Positions 15,174 to 24,270 are shown, numbered from the stretch's first letter. The stretch: 32,580 bases of DNA from Treponema sp. (GCA_012517385.1 JAAYUZ010000194.1:1-32580); one strand, 5' to 3'. Made by a program: numbers and translations. Notes: generated by a model from the sequence alone, not told the origin.

Positions 15174-17698
15174 AGGTTAATCTGTTCCACCCGTTGTTTA
15201 AACCGGCCGTAGGCCTCGGTAAGGGCTTGCAGCGCAGCGGGGATATCCTCCTCTTTTGCTTCCTTTATGTCAAGTTCGAGCCTGGCTGCGCTTTGTCCCA
15301 GGTCCTGGGCTGCCAGGTTTAAGGCACTGCCTTTAATAGTATGGGCTTCTCGGCGGGCTGTTTCCCAGTCTTTTTTTGCAATTAATTCTGGCAGTGCTCC
15401 CAGTTCGGCTTCGGTCCGTTCCATGAATCGTGTAAGCAGTTTTTGAACCGATTCTTTGTTGCCAAAAAAGTTTTCCAGCAGCTGACCCGTATCTAAAATA
15501 GTTTGCGGCAGAATAGTCGTTTTTTTCTCACCAGCTTCACTTGATTCTAAACGTTCCAGTTCATCGGCCTCATTAACTTCTTCAACCTCTTCAAGTTCCT
15601 CAACTTCCTCTATTTCATCCCGGTTTCCGTCCGCCGATTTGGAGTCGGTACTGAGCCATTTCTTGCATATTGCTTCGATATCGGTCCGTTTATAGGGTTT
15701 TATGAGGACATCATTCATACCCGCCTGCATACACTGTTCCCGTTCATCCGCTAAGGCACTGGCTGTGACGGCTATAATGGGCCCTGTAAAGTTCCGCTGA
15801 CGCATTTGGCGGGTAGTCTCGTAACCGTTCATCCGGGGCATCTGTATATCCATAAAAATGATATCAAAGTGGTTGGTTTGGGTTTTTTCCAGCGCATCGA
15901 TGCCGTCATCGGCGGTGCTGATATTTGAAAATCCCAGTTTTTCCAGAATAGTACAGAATAGCTGCTGGTTTACCGGATGATCTTCCACAATGAGGATATG
16001 GGCATCGGCTCTTACACCGTCTGTACCAATGTTCGCTGATTGTTCCGTTCCCTTGTCAGCTTGTGCAACGGCTGCAACCGATCCTGTAACCGGTAGGGTC
16101 TGGTCAACGCTGCCATCCAGGTCGAGGGGGGTAACATCGGCGGTACTAAGGGCTTCATAAAGTTCCCGACGTTTTACGGGTTTAATAATATATGCGTTGA
16201 ACCATCTGAGCAGGGTCATTTTTGCATCCGCCCCAAGGGTCCCCTGGGGAACCATGAGGATGAGGCTGACGCCGTTGATGGCCTTATCGTTATTTATTTC
16301 CGCTGCAAGCCGCCAGCCGTCCATTTTTGGCATGATCATATCGATAAGAGCCACCGAGAAGGGACGGCCCGCAGCAGCTGCGCTTACAAGTTTGCTCAGG
16401 GCTTCTTCTCCGGAGGCAGCCTCTTCTACATGGGCATACCCAATCTCAAGGAGATAATTTACAAGAATGCGCCGGGTTTCTCCGAAATCGTCCACAATAA
16501 GGATTCGTTCATCCGTTTTTATATCAGGATAGGCGGGAGCAAACTCAAATTGGGACCGTTCTACGGGTATGGTAAAACGGAATATGGAGCCTCCGTTTTC
16601 ATTGGGAACCATGGATATTTCTCCATCCATGGACTGAACCAGATGCCGCGAAATTGCTAGCCCCAGACCGGTGCCGCCGAATCGCCGGGTTGTGGAAGGA
16701 TCGCCCTGAAAAAAGGTCGTAAAGAGCCGGGGCCGTAATTCGGGAGCTACCCCAATACCCGTATCAGCGACGGAGATAGTAAGGGCTTCCGATCCCTGAT
16801 ACATAGTCTTTCTACAGGAAACGATGATGCTTCCTTCCCGGGTGAATTTAACCGCATTCTTTACCAGATTGATGATGACCTGCCTGAACCGGTTAGGATC
16901 TCCCTTGATCTGCAGGGCCGCATCCCGGGGTATATCGATGGCAATTTCAAGGCCCTTTTTATGGGCCTCCAGGGAGATCATATCAACCGATTGTTCAATC
17001 ATTTCTTCCACAGAAAAATCGATGCGTTCCAGGCTTAATTTCCCCGCTTCGATTTTGGAGTAATCAAGGATATCATTGACCAGCGAGAGCAGTACATCCG
17101 CAGAAAAACGGATTTGCCGGGTATATTCGCTTTGTTCCCGATCCAGGTGGGTATCCTGCAGCAGTTCGCTCATACCAATGATGGTTTGTATGGGGGTGCG
17201 AATCTCATGGCTCATGTTGGCCAAAAATTGACTCTTTGTTTCCATGGCCCGTTCGGCAATCTCCTTCGCTTCCTGAAGCCGCTTCCCTTCCTGCCGTTCC
17301 TCCGTTTCATCATCCACCAGAACGGCTACAAAGGGCCCCCGTTGATGGGGCAGGGCCTGTTCTTCCTCCGGTATTGCCCAGGCACGGATACTGAGCCATC
17401 GGGGACTGCCCGAGGCGTTCCGAAAGAAGGTACTGAAGCTGACGGATCTGCTAGAGCCAGCTATAAGCCGGGAAAAATGGTATGCAAATTTATAGGCATC
17501 CCGGGAATGAAGAAATTCGGGGAAACTTTCCTCTAATGTGGCTATATCCCGGCCTGAAAGAGAATCGAAGGTCCGTTTAAAGGGTTCATTGGCATCGACC
17601 AGGAAGCCATTCTCATCGAGCAAGGCGATGGCTGCACTGGCATTGGCAAAGAGCCGTTGATAGAGGTTTAAGGGCGAGCTGACCGAATCTTCTTGCAT
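15170..17698 (-). CDS. Hybrid sensor histidine kinase (PAS-HisKA-HATPase-REC-REC-Hpt)
   Basis: 842 residues with no membrane segment, so a soluble sensor. An N-terminal PAS domain spans about 12-130, followed by a short coil. HisKA carries the phospho-acceptor H164 in [10 protein letters not shown]. The ATPase domain shows [15 protein letters not shown] and [10 protein letters not shown] (278-350). REC1 (398-515) has D453. REC2 (567-685) has D617 and the normal TAS and KPY motifs. The Hpt domain carries H786 in [13 protein letters not shown]1 has VP where the conserved Thr/Ser normally sits, so it may be a weak receiver. A glutamate-rich linker at 694-720 is built from EEV/EEL triplets. AAGAAGG lies upstream of the ATG. 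The gene follows the regulator gene by 21 bases. Confidence 0.93.
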   Translation of the reverse strand: MQEDSVSSPLNLYQRLFANASAAIALLDENGFLVDANEPFKRTFDSLSGRDIATLEESFPEFLHSRDAYKFAYHFSRLIAGSSRSVSFSTFFRNASGSPRWLSIRAWAIPEEEQALPHQRGPFVAVLVDDETEERQEGKRLQEAKEIAERAMETKSQFLANMSHEIRTPIQTIIGMSELLQDTHLDREQSEYTRQIRFSADVLLSLVNDILDYSKIEAGKLSLERIDFSVEEMIEQSVDMISLEAHKKGLEIAIDIPRDAALQIKGDPNRFRQVIINLVKNAVKFTREGSIIVSCRKTMYQGSEALTISVADTGIGVAPELRPRLFTTFFQGDPSTTRRFGGTGLGLAISRHLVQSMDGEISMVPNENGGSIFRFTIPVERSQFEFAPAYPDIKTDERILIVDDFGETRRILVNYLLEIGYAHVEEAASGEEALSKLVSAAAAGRPFSVALIDMIMPKMDGWRLAAEINNDKAINGVSLILMVPQGTLGADAKMTLLRWFNAYIIKPVKRRELYEALSTADVTPLDLDGSVDQTLPVTGSVAAVAQADKGTEQSANIGTDGVRADAHILIVEDHPVNQQLFCTILEKLGFSNISTADDGIDALEKTQTNHFDIIFMDIQMPRMNGYETTRQMRQRNFTGPIIAVTASALADEREQCMQAGMNDVLIKPYKRTDIEAICKKWLSTDSKSADGNRDEIEEVEELEEVEEVNEADELERLESSEAGEKKTTILPQTILDTGQLLENFFGNKESVQKLLTRFMERTEAELGALPELIAKKDWETARREAHTIKGSALNLAAQDLGQSAARLELDIKEAKEEDIPAALQALTEAYGRFKQRVEQINL
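15548..15620 (-). repeat. 9-base coding repeat (EEV/EEL triplets) in the hybrid kinase linker
   Basis: Codons alternate GAR GAR GTT/CTT, giving [12 protein letters not shown], then decaying to [11 protein letters not shown]. It lies between REC2 and Hpt. The nine-base period and decay at one side suggest expansion by slippage. Confidence 0.65.
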
Positions 17699-17719
17699 GA
17701 ATACCTTCTTATGCAGTGT

Positions 17720-18991
17720 CTACATATTTGGTCGTACCACTTCCATGGTTTTCTTTAATATTTCCAGAGGCTTAAGGGGTTTTATAAGGTAACTTTTTAC
17801 CCCTGCCTGAAAGGCTCGGATCACCGATTCACGCTGTGTAACCGCTGAAAGCACAATAATAGGCAGATGAATATCCCGGGCCTTTAGTTCCTGCAGTACC
17901 TTGAACCCATCAACTTTGGGCATAAGAAGATCCAGAAAAACCAGGTCATACTCCTTATTGCCCACCTGGTTTAGAAAGCTTTCTCCATCCTGGTAGGCAT
18001 CTACCTGGGCTCCGACCTGTTCAAAGGTGGTTTTAACCAGTTCTTGAATGACAAAATCGTCATCCACTGTGGCAATCTTCATGTCTTCCATTCTGTCCCG
18101 CATGTCATCAATGCTGAGGGGCCGTTTTGTATCTTCTGTTCCAAATTTAAGCATAACCGATTCAGGTTCGGTATTGGGTTCTGCCTGCAGGATTTTTTCA
18201 CTGATTATCTCGGCCTTTTTCTCACCAAATTCGGTCCTGCCATCCATTTCGCTGAGGAGACCTTCAAGGGCATACTGGAGATTTGTGGTTACTTCGATAT
18301 CTGCATACTCTTTTCTGCCGGCGATAAATTTTTTTGTAAACTCATCTCTGGTAAGTATACGTATATGGCGCTGCTTTGCCCGGGTTGCCTGGATAACCGT
18401 ATCGAGCAATTTTTGCAGGTTAGTACCATCTGCAAAAGAAAGTTTGATATCGCTCAGCATGATAATTACCTTGGGGACCCTGATATCATACAGATCGATG
18501 AGTTCCAGAATTTTAAAACGGAGCAGGTCCAGCTTTTCCCGGTTCAAGCCCTGGGCGATTTCAATAAATAGTATGTTATCATTAACATGAACTTCTACGA
18601 TGGAAGGGGTATCATCAATATCGAACTGGACATTCAGTAATTCTGAAAGGGTGGCGAAGAGGGCATCGATCTTGATTGGCTTGGTAAATACCTTCTTGAC
18701 GTTATACTGAACTAGTTCGATAATCTTTTTCCGGTCAATCTTCTGGGCCGTCACGATGACCGGGATGGGAGCCGTATTGGGGCTTTTCTTTTTTTCCTTC
18801 AGCACCTCGATACAACTCTGACGGCTCAAGTGGTAATCGATGATAACCAGATCGGGCATGGTGTTGCGGATTTTTGCAATGCCATCGAGGCCGTTAATGG
18901 CAACACTGACTTCGAGTCCCGCATTACTCAGCTTAATGCGGAGGTATTCCCGTAAGAGGGGGGATTCATCAATAATAACAACCTGTTTCAT
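17720..18991 (-). CDS. Double-receiver regulator with a central STAS-like domain
   Basis: 423 residues from the ATG at 18991; the frame stays open to 19054, but the promoter fixes the shorter start. REC1 (2-118) has D52 and the switch threonine and lysine in VTAQ and TKPIK. The middle part (about 125-265) reads as alternating strands and helices (VEVHVNDNILFIEIAQGLN, RVPKVIIMLSDIKLSFADG), like the STAS fold of anti-sigma-factor antagonists. REC2 (304-423) is canonical, with VDDD, D354 in LFLDLLMPKVDG-type context, LSAV and KPLKP. No DNA-binding domain is present, so output is probably through protein contacts. It is the first gene of a three-gene operon with the hybrid kinase, its likely phosphodonor. 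Confidence 0.85.
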   Translation of the reverse strand: MKQVVIIDESPLLREYLRIKLSNAGLEVSVAINGLDGIAKIRNTMPDLVIIDYHLSRQSCIEVLKEKKKSPNTAPIPVIVTAQKIDRKKIIELVQYNVKKVFTKPIKIDALFATLSELLNVQFDIDDTPSIVEVHVNDNILFIEIAQGLNREKLDLLRFKILELIDLYDIRVPKVIIMLSDIKLSFADGTNLQKLLDTVIQATRAKQRHIRILTRDEFTKKFIAGRKEYADIEVTTNLQYALEGLLSEMDGRTEFGEKKAEIISEKILQAEPNTEPESVMLKFGTEDTKRPLSIDDMRDRMEDMKIATVDDDFVIQELVKTTFEQVGAQVDAYQDGESFLNQVGNKEYDLVFLDLLMPKVDGFKVLQELKARDIHLPIIVLSAVTQRESVIRAFQAGVKSYLIKPLKPLEILKKTMEVVRPNM

Positions 18992-19001
18992 AGATAGTAT
19001 T

Positions 19002-19030
19002 ATTCTAGGTGAGACTGGTAGAACCTGCAA
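19002..19030 (-). promoter_or_regulatory. Predicted promoter of the signalling operon, very short leader
   Basis: On the minus strand TTGCAG (19025-19030), a 17-base spacer and TAGAAT (19002-19007). The predicted start near 18995 leaves only about four bases before the ATG at 18991, too few for a Shine-Dalgarno sequence. Confidence 0.55.
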
Positions 19031-19047
19031 GTATAAGGAGGCAGAAA

Positions 19048-19629
19048 ATGGCAAAACGGGTTTTGGAATTTATTGCAGAAGGTTTTGAAGATGTGGAAGC
19101 GGTCACCCCTGCGGATTACCTCCGACGGGCCGGAGTAGAGGTGGTTTTAGCAGCGGTCGGAGCCAGCACAACGGTAAAGAGCAGCCGCGGACTTTCCCTT
19201 GTGGCCGATACTACCCTGGCGGAGCTTGCATCCCGGGGAGCCCTGGATCCAACCGGATGGGACGGCCTTGTTATCCCCGGCGGCATGCCCGGGGCTTCCA
19301 ATATTGCGGGCTCGGTAACGGCGGTGACCTTCTTAAAGGATATGCACAGGGCCGGGAAACTGATCGCAGCAATCTGTGCTTCCCCTGCGGTGGTTCTTGC
19401 TCCCCTGGGGCTCCTTTCCGGCAAACGGTTTACCTGTTTCCCCGGTATGGAAAAGAATGTATCCGGTGCAATCTGGAAGGAAGATCGGGTTGTGGTGGAT
19501 GGCCAGCTGATTACCAGCCGTTCTGCGGGTACCGCCGGTGAATGGGCCTATGAAATTATACATAGGTTGATGGGGCAGGACGGCGCAGATAAGGTAGCCC
19601 AGGCAGTGTTGTTACACAGGGCGGTTTAG
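19048..19629 (+). CDS. DJ-1/PfpI superfamily protein (ThiJ/YajL type)
   Basis: 193 residues from the ATG at 19048, chosen because AAGGAGG lies just upstream. The nucleophile is C110 in the elbow AAICASPAVVLAP, and the conserved acid is in AEGFEDVEAV (E17). VIPGGMPGA near 76-83 is a second family block. Members near this length act as deglycases, chaperones or glyoxalase-like enzymes on damaged metabolites and proteins; the exact activity is open. The gene is divergent from the signalling operon, and its last 18 bases overlap the end of the PfkB gene on the other strand. Confidence 0.92.
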   Translation: MAKRVLEFIAEGFEDVEAVTPADYLRRAGVEVVLAAVGASTTVKSSRGLSLVADTTLAELASRGALDPTGWDGLVIPGGMPGASNIAGSVTAVTFLKDMHRAGKLIAAICASPAVVLAPLGLLSGKRFTCFPGMEKNVSGAIWKEDRVVVDGQLITSRSAGTAGEWAYEIIHRLMGQDGADKVAQAVLLHRAV

Positions 19630-20640
19630 GCTTCGTTTAAAGTGGGCCAGCTTCCGTGTTTCGATGCGAGTGCCGGGAATTCGGATGATTTCCCGGGCAA
19701 GCTGATTCCCCAGCTCTGCACAGTCTGACAGGGAACGGTTCCGAAGCCAGGCGGCAATAAATCCCGCCGCAAAGGCATCCCCCGCACCGGTGGTGTCGAA
19801 GGGTACGATTTTTTGAGTCGGGGCTATATAGGTTTCTCCGTTTGCGAAGACCCGTCCGCCCCGGTCTCCCAGCTTTACCGCAATAATGGGGAAGATATCC
19901 TGTTTTGTCAGGTTCTGCAGGGGCCGGAACCGGTCCGCTTCGTCTAAATCATCCGGATGTAAAAGTCCCATCCGCGGGTCCAGGTAGGTGCAGAATACCT
20001 GAGCTTCGTCTTCATTTAAAAAGAGAATGAGCGGTTTGGTTCGGCAGTAGGTTTCAAGCAGCGGTGCGTGGGCCTGCACCATCTCTCTGGAACCCGCATC
20101 TATGGCGATAAAGGTTCCATACTGTTCCGCCAGACGCAGCACGTGCTCTACCAGGGCAGTACGGCCTAAAATATAACCATCCAGCATGATGAGCCGGGTC
20201 TGGCGGACGAGTTCCGCCTGGATATGTTCTGGCCCCAGTTCTAAAGCAGCTGAAGGGCTTGCAAATATCCGGCTGGGCTCGGCCCCTTCCGCTTTAAGGA
20301 TGACACAGGCGCCGGTGGCCCTATCGGTCCGTACCAGTAAAGGCTTTGCCCCCGCCGTTTCCAGTTCCCGTGCAAAGGCTGCACCCCAGCCGTCATCACC
20401 TACACTGCCGATAAAGGCGGTGTTAAGCCCCAGCTGGGCGGCCAGTTTCACCGTATTGGCCGCCCCGCCACCGGCGCACAGTACCGGTTCATGCAGCTGT
20501 TGGACCAGAGCGGCGAGCTGCTCCACGGGGATGTGGCGGCCTTTAGATGCTTCGGGCAGTGCGAGGGTAGCTTCTTTTTGAGCAAAAATATCCACCAGGG
20601 CGTTGCCAATTCCTACAAGTTCAAAGTCCGCCGTATCCAT
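19612..20640 (-). CDS. PfkB-family carbohydrate/nucleoside kinase
   Basis: 342 residues of the ribokinase fold. The N-terminal GIGNALVDIFA and the AGGGAANTVKLAAQLG block form the substrate side. GAGDAFAAGF near residue 290 carries the catalytic aspartate and anion hole. The start of the protein resembles adenosine-kinase-like members that phosphorylate sugars or nucleosides with ATP, but the substrate cannot be named. It lies 11 bases after ackA with only a weak ribosome-binding site, so it is probably translated from the ackA transcript. Confidence 0.88.
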   Translation of the reverse strand: MDTADFELVGIGNALVDIFAQKEATLALPEASKGRHIPVEQLAALVQQLHEPVLCAGGGAANTVKLAAQLGLNTAFIGSVGDDGWGAAFARELETAGAKPLLVRTDRATGACVILKAEGAEPSRIFASPSAALELGPEHIQAELVRQTRLIMLDGYILGRTALVEHVLRLAEQYGTFIAIDAGSREMVQAHAPLLETYCRTKPLILFLNEDEAQVFCTYLDPRMGLLHPDDLDEADRFRPLQNLTKQDIFPIIAVKLGDRGGRVFANGETYIAPTQKIVPFDTTGAGDAFAAGFIAAWLRNRSLSDCAELGNQLAREIIRIPGTRIETRKLAHFKRSLNRPV

Positions 20641-20651
20641 TCATCAACCTG

Positions 20652-21989
20652 TTATTTTGCCTTGGCTAGTAAAGAAGCCAGGGCAGGATTTTTAACCAGA
20701 TCATTTTTTAGTCCCTCCGCCCGGGCTTTATTTACATAGTCAGGGTGCTGGAAGGTATAGGTAAAGTTAGTGTGGATGTCATAGGTCCCCGCCATGAGGG
20801 CATAGGCATCTTCGGTCATCACCAGTTCCTCATCGGTGGGGATGATGAATATGGGAATTTTGGAATTGCTTGCCGCAATGTTCGTTTCCGCATTCCGGCT
20901 CCGGGCGATGGCATTCTTTTCAGGATCGTAGACGATGCCAAGTCCTTCCAGGCCCTCCAGCACCTTTTTCCGGATAAAGGGGGCCATTTCGCCGACGCCG
21001 GCGGTAAAGACCAGGGCATCCACCCGGCCGAGGGCTGCCATGTATGCGCCGATGTATTTCTTAAGCCGGTAGGCTTCGATATCCTGGGCGAGCTCTGCCC
21101 GTTTATCACCCTTTTCGACCGCAGCCTGAATATCCCGGCGATCCGTATATAGCCCGGTAATACCCAGGAGGCCCGATTTCTTGTTAAGAGTGCTTTCTAT
21201 TTCCGAAGCGCTGGCACCGGTCTTCCGCATCATGTAGAAGGGAACCGCCGGGTCCACATCGCCGGACCGGGTGCCCATGACGAGGCCTTCCAGGGGAGAG
21301 AGTCCCATGGATGTATCGAAGGAGCAGCCGTCCTTTACCGCATTAATGGAGGAGCCGTTGCCGATATGGGCGATGATAAGGTTCACATGGTGAAAGTCCT
21401 TGCCCAGGAGCACCGCAGCCCGTTTAGAGGTGTAGAGGAAGCTGGTGCCATGAAAACCATAGCGGCGGACCGCATGCTGTTCGTACCAGTCATAGGGAAC
21501 CGCGTAGAGGTAGCTCGATTCGGGCATGGTCTGGTGCCAGGCGGTGTCCATGATGGCGCAGTGGGGCACATTGGGGAGCACCTTTTTTGCCGCCTCAATA
21601 CCCATGATGTTTGCGGGATTGTGGAGCGGTGCCAGGTCGGAGACTTCATGAAAGGCCTTCATGACCTCATCGGTAACAATCACCGACTTGATGAATTTAG
21701 AACCGCCGTGAACAACCCGGTGTCCCACAGCCTTAATCATCCCCATATCGTGGATGACCCCATGGACCGGATCGGTCAGGGTCTTGATGATGAGATCCAC
21801 CGCCTCGGTGTGGTTCGGGCAGTTGTGCTGTAATGTGTATTCTTCTTTTCCCTTTGCCTTGTGGGTGATAAAGGAATTGCCCTGGGTAACCCGTTCTACG
21901 ATACCTACCGCCAGGACTTCCTTGGCATCCCAGTCATAGACCTGGTATTTTGCGGAGGAAGATCCGCAGTTGAGTGTTAAAATAACCAT
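20652..21989 (-). CDS. ackA: Acetate kinase
   Basis: 445 residues, longer than the roughly 400 of many acetate kinases. The start [20 protein letters not shown] is diagnostic for the ASKHA acetate kinase family. Further blocks are VGHRVVHGG near 116-124, RYGFHGTSF with the catalytic histidine near 180, and HIGNGSS. It makes ATP from acetyl phosphate and ADP, the last step of acetate fermentation. GGAGG precedes the ATG. No phosphotransacetylase gene is adjacent. The upstream 86 bases to the guanylyltransferase stop contain G-rich runs but no clear terminator. Confidence 0.97.
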   Translation of the reverse strand: MVILTLNCGSSSAKYQVYDWDAKEVLAVGIVERVTQGNSFITHKAKGKEEYTLQHNCPNHTEAVDLIIKTLTDPVHGVIHDMGMIKAVGHRVVHGGSKFIKSVIVTDEVMKAFHEVSDLAPLHNPANIMGIEAAKKVLPNVPHCAIMDTAWHQTMPESSYLYAVPYDWYEQHAVRRYGFHGTSFLYTSKRAAVLLGKDFHHVNLIIAHIGNGSSINAVKDGCSFDTSMGLSPLEGLVMGTRSGDVDPAVPFYMMRKTGASASEIESTLNKKSGLLGITGLYTDRRDIQAAVEKGDKRAELAQDIEAYRLKKYIGAYMAALGRVDALVFTAGVGEMAPFIRKKVLEGLEGLGIVYDPEKNAIARSRNAETNIAASNSKIPIFIIPTDEELVMTEDAYALMAGTYDIHTNFTYTFQHPDYVNKARAEGLKNDLVKNPALASLLAKAK

Positions 21990-22075
21990 GAAAACCTCCA
22001 GAAAATGTGTGCGATTATCAAAAAAGGGAATGGTTCTAGTGATGGCTTAGGGCTCCCATAGGGGATCCCCCCATC

Positions 22076-23257
22076 CTATAAAAGATCCCCCCGATCAGCT
22101 TTACGTATCTCTTCTACTATAGTTTTAACCTGCTGGCTTTCGCCTTTTTTGCAGATTAATACCGATGGCGGTCCCCCGTCGTTCCCGGACCGTATCACAA
22201 CGATAAGGTCCTCTACTCCGCAGAGAGCCACGGGAATGTCAGAATTAACAAAACAGTTTGATGAACCTGCGGTGAACACCGGTGCGGTATCTGAGTTGTG
22301 AACGGCCCCATCCTGTTCAAGGACTTTGGCATACTCATCCCAGCTGCCCACATCGGTCCAGTTAAAGCGGGCCGCTACCATGGCCACGGAGGAACATGTT
22401 TCGGCAATTGCGTAGTCGATAGATATGGACTTAACCGTCTGGTACGCTTCTGGTAAGCCGGGCCAGCGGCTCAGGATGGCTACCCCATCACGGGTCTCGT
22501 ACTGTTCATCTGTTATCGGGGGCAGCGCTTCGTAGGGCGCCAGGGTTTCCGGTGCATGCTGCATGAACTGGGAGCGCATAAAGTCCACATCAAAGGCGAA
22601 CATGCCGGAGTTCCAGTAAAAGCTGCCCCTGGCAAGAAAGGTCCGGGCTGTAGCCAGGTCGGGCTTTTCCCGGAAGCTTGTAACGTGGTACGCCCGGGCG
22701 TCAAGGGCGGTGATGCTCGTGCCCGCCTCGATATAGCCAAAACCCGTTTCGGGACGGGTCGGCGGAATGCCAAAGACCACAAGGAAGCCCGATGCGGCGA
22801 GCTGCGCCGCTGCCAGGGCATCGGCAACAAAATCCTTGAGGGGTCCGATAATATGGTCGCTTGTGAGGACCAGGGCAGTTCTTTTTGCCTGAACCGGGCC
22901 CTGCGAAGCCCCGGGGGCTTGGGTTCTATCAGCCCCTGTTTTTGCCAGGTAGCTTACCGCACAGGCGATGGCCGGAGCGGTATTTTTCCCAACCGGTTCG
23001 GGTATAACGACAACCCGGCGCCGCTGAGATTCCGGCAGGGCGGCACAGGCCTTTACCACATGGGGCACATGGGAAGCTCCGGTTACAATGATGAGCTTGC
23101 CTTCCGGTACAATGACCGCAAAGGCCCGTTCCAGGGCAGCCTGAAAAAAGGTGCCCCCGCCAGGGAGGGCTAAAAACTGCTTGGGACAGCGGGAATTGCT
23201 TGCGGGCCAGAGCCGGGTGCCTGAACCGCCAGCCATGATGATGCAGTCGGTAAACAT
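22076..23257 (-). CDS. manC: Mannose-1-phosphate guanylyltransferase (nucleotidyltransferase domain)
   Basis: 393 residues from the ATG at 23257. The nucleotide-binding signature AGGSGTRLWP is at 9-18 and PKQFLAL near 25-31. VIPEPVGKNTAPAIA, FGYIEAG and FREKPD complete the sugar-nucleotide site. It makes GDP-mannose from mannose 1-phosphate and GTP, a precursor for surface glycans. The isomerase half found in bifunctional ManC/AlgA proteins is absent. A longer open frame begins at 23323. The chosen start lies 6 bases after a perfect TATAAT and agrees with the family, where the GG motif follows the N-terminus closely. No Shine-Dalgarno sequence is present, so leaderless translation is predicted. 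Confidence 0.9.
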   Translation of the reverse strand: MFTDCIIMAGGSGTRLWPASNSRCPKQFLALPGGGTFFQAALERAFAVIVPEGKLIIVTGASHVPHVVKACAALPESQRRRVVVIPEPVGKNTAPAIACAVSYLAKTGADRTQAPGASQGPVQAKRTALVLTSDHIIGPLKDFVADALAAAQLAASGFLVVFGIPPTRPETGFGYIEAGTSITALDARAYHVTSFREKPDLATARTFLARGSFYWNSGMFAFDVDFMRSQFMQHAPETLAPYEALPPITDEQYETRDGVAILSRWPGLPEAYQTVKSISIDYAIAETCSSVAMVAARFNWTDVGSWDEYAKVLEQDGAVHNSDTAPVFTAGSSNCFVNSDIPVALCGVEDLIVVIRSGNDGGPPSVLICKKGESQQVKTIVEEIRKADRGDLL

Positions 23258-23263
23258 TGCTCG

Positions 23264-23293
23264 ATTATACGCCATTATGGCTGTTTGCCGCAA
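23264..23293 (-). promoter_or_regulatory. Predicted promoter of the guanylyltransferase gene, leaderless type
   Basis: On the minus strand TTGCGG (23288-23293), an 18-base spacer and TATAAT (23264-23269). Six bases separate the -10 from the ATG at 23257, so the A of ATG is the predicted first base. Confidence 0.68.
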
Positions 23294-23301
23294 CTGTTCT
23301 G

Positions 23302-23310
23302 TGGTATCAT
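23302..23310 (+). promoter_or_regulatory. Predicted extended -10 promoter of the methyltransferase gene
   Basis: TGG followed by TATCAT (23305-23310) is an extended -10 element with no good -35. Six bases later comes the ATG at 23317. It is back to back with the guanylyltransferase promoter. Confidence 0.55.
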
Positions 23311-23316
23311 ACACCC

Positions 23317-24270
23317 ATGGCAAGGCAGAAAGATGATGAATGGTTCCAGGATGAGGCCTTTTGGGATCGCTTTGCGCCGATCATGTTCGATGAACAGCGC
23401 TGGGCGGAGGTCCCCGCCGTGGCCGATGGCATAGAGGCGATCTATCGGTCCGTCGCAGGGGCGGGTCAGAATGGCTCCGCAGGCACCGGCACCGGCCAGC
23501 ACGGCGGGGCAGCTGGCATTAGCGCCGCCGATGACACTGGCGCCGCCTCTGGATCTGGCGCAGTCGCAGGCACCGGCACCGGCCAGCAAGTCGCGGCCGT
23601 TGATACCGGTGCTGCCCCCAGCGGTAACCGGGCTGCGCTGGTGAGCTCCAGCACTGGTCTAGCCATTCTGGACCAGTGCTGTGGTCTTGGCCGCCTTTCG
23701 GTGGAGCTGGCCCTTCGGAGGCACCGGCTCACCGGCATCGATATTACCCCTTCCTATCTTGAGGCCGCCCGGGAAAGTGCGGATGATGAGGGCCTTTCTA
23801 TCGAGTTTATACAGGTTGATGTGCGGCGCTTTGTCCGGCCAGATTTTTATAATCTCGTGCTGAACCTCTATACCTCATTCGGCTACTTTGCAGATGCTTC
23901 GGATGACCGGCAGGTGGTTGCTAACGCCTATGAATCCCTGGTGCATGGAGGGCTTTATATCATCGAGACCCTGGGCAAGGAGATAGCGGTGCGGGATTTT
24001 ACCGAAGGTGAATGGTTTGAACGGGCCGGGGCGGTGGTCCTTACCGAGTTTGAGCCAGTCAACGGCTGGGAATACCTTAACAATCGCTGGATTCTGCTCC
24101 AGGGCGGTGAGCGTTTTGAACGGACCTTTAAGCAGCGGCTCTATGCAGCGACAGAACTGCGGCGCCTCATGCTGGATGTGGGCTTCACCGCTGTCTCTGT
24201 CTATGGCGACTGGGATAGAAGGCCCTATGATTACAGAGCCCTTAAGTTAATCGTGGTGGGAAAAAAATAA
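23317..24270 (+). CDS. Class I SAM-dependent methyltransferase with G/A/S/T-rich insertion
   Basis: 317 residues from the ATG at 23317; an upstream ATG at 23257 lies before the promoter. The N-terminal WFQDEAFWDRFAPIMFDEQ segment is typical of a methyltransferase subgroup with a helical lid. The SAM site is AILDQCCGLGRLSVELA at 116-132 (motif I), with GIDIT as motif II. Residues 47-113 are a low-complexity run rich in G, A, S, T and Q, with GTGTGQ twice, where a short linker would be expected. The substrate is unknown. No Shine-Dalgarno sequence precedes the start. Confidence 0.88.
   Translation: MARQKDDEWFQDEAFWDRFAPIMFDEQRWAEVPAVADGIEAIYRSVAGAGQNGSAGTGTGQHGGAAGISAADDTGAASGSGAVAGTGTGQQVAAVDTGAAPSGNRAALVSSSTGLAILDQCCGLGRLSVELALRRHRLTGIDITPSYLEAARESADDEGLSIEFIQVDVRRFVRPDFYNLVLNLYTSFGYFADASDDRQVVANAYESLVHGGLYIIETLGKEIAVRDFTEGEWFERAGAVVLTEFEPVNGWEYLNNRWILLQGGERFERTFKQRLYAATELRRLMLDVGFTAVSVYGDWDRRPYDYRALKLIVVGKK
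23478..23588 (+). repeat. 24-base direct repeat in the methyltransferase linker
   Basis: Two perfect 24-base copies, at 23478-23501 and 23565-23588, lie 87 bases apart, an exact multiple of three. Both encode the A-GTGTGQ segment. Inside each copy GGCACC/GGC units repeat again, so the tract looks like nested in-frame duplication. Confidence 0.88.

Noticed and set aside
19612-20640. Naming the PfkB protein as adenosine kinase or ribokinase
   Set aside because: Only the general family motifs are visible; substrate-specific residues cannot be judged without alignment.
22020-22085. Terminator or G-quadruplex between the guanylyltransferase gene and ackA
   Set aside because: GGGGGGATC occurs twice and GGGATCCC is palindromic, but there is no stable stem with a T-tract, and only two long G runs are present on one strand.
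23257-23316. Upstream start (23257) for the methyltransferase
   Set aside because: The extra 20 residues are encoded before the predicted -10 element and contain promoter sequence of the opposite gene; the family N-terminus fits the later ATG.
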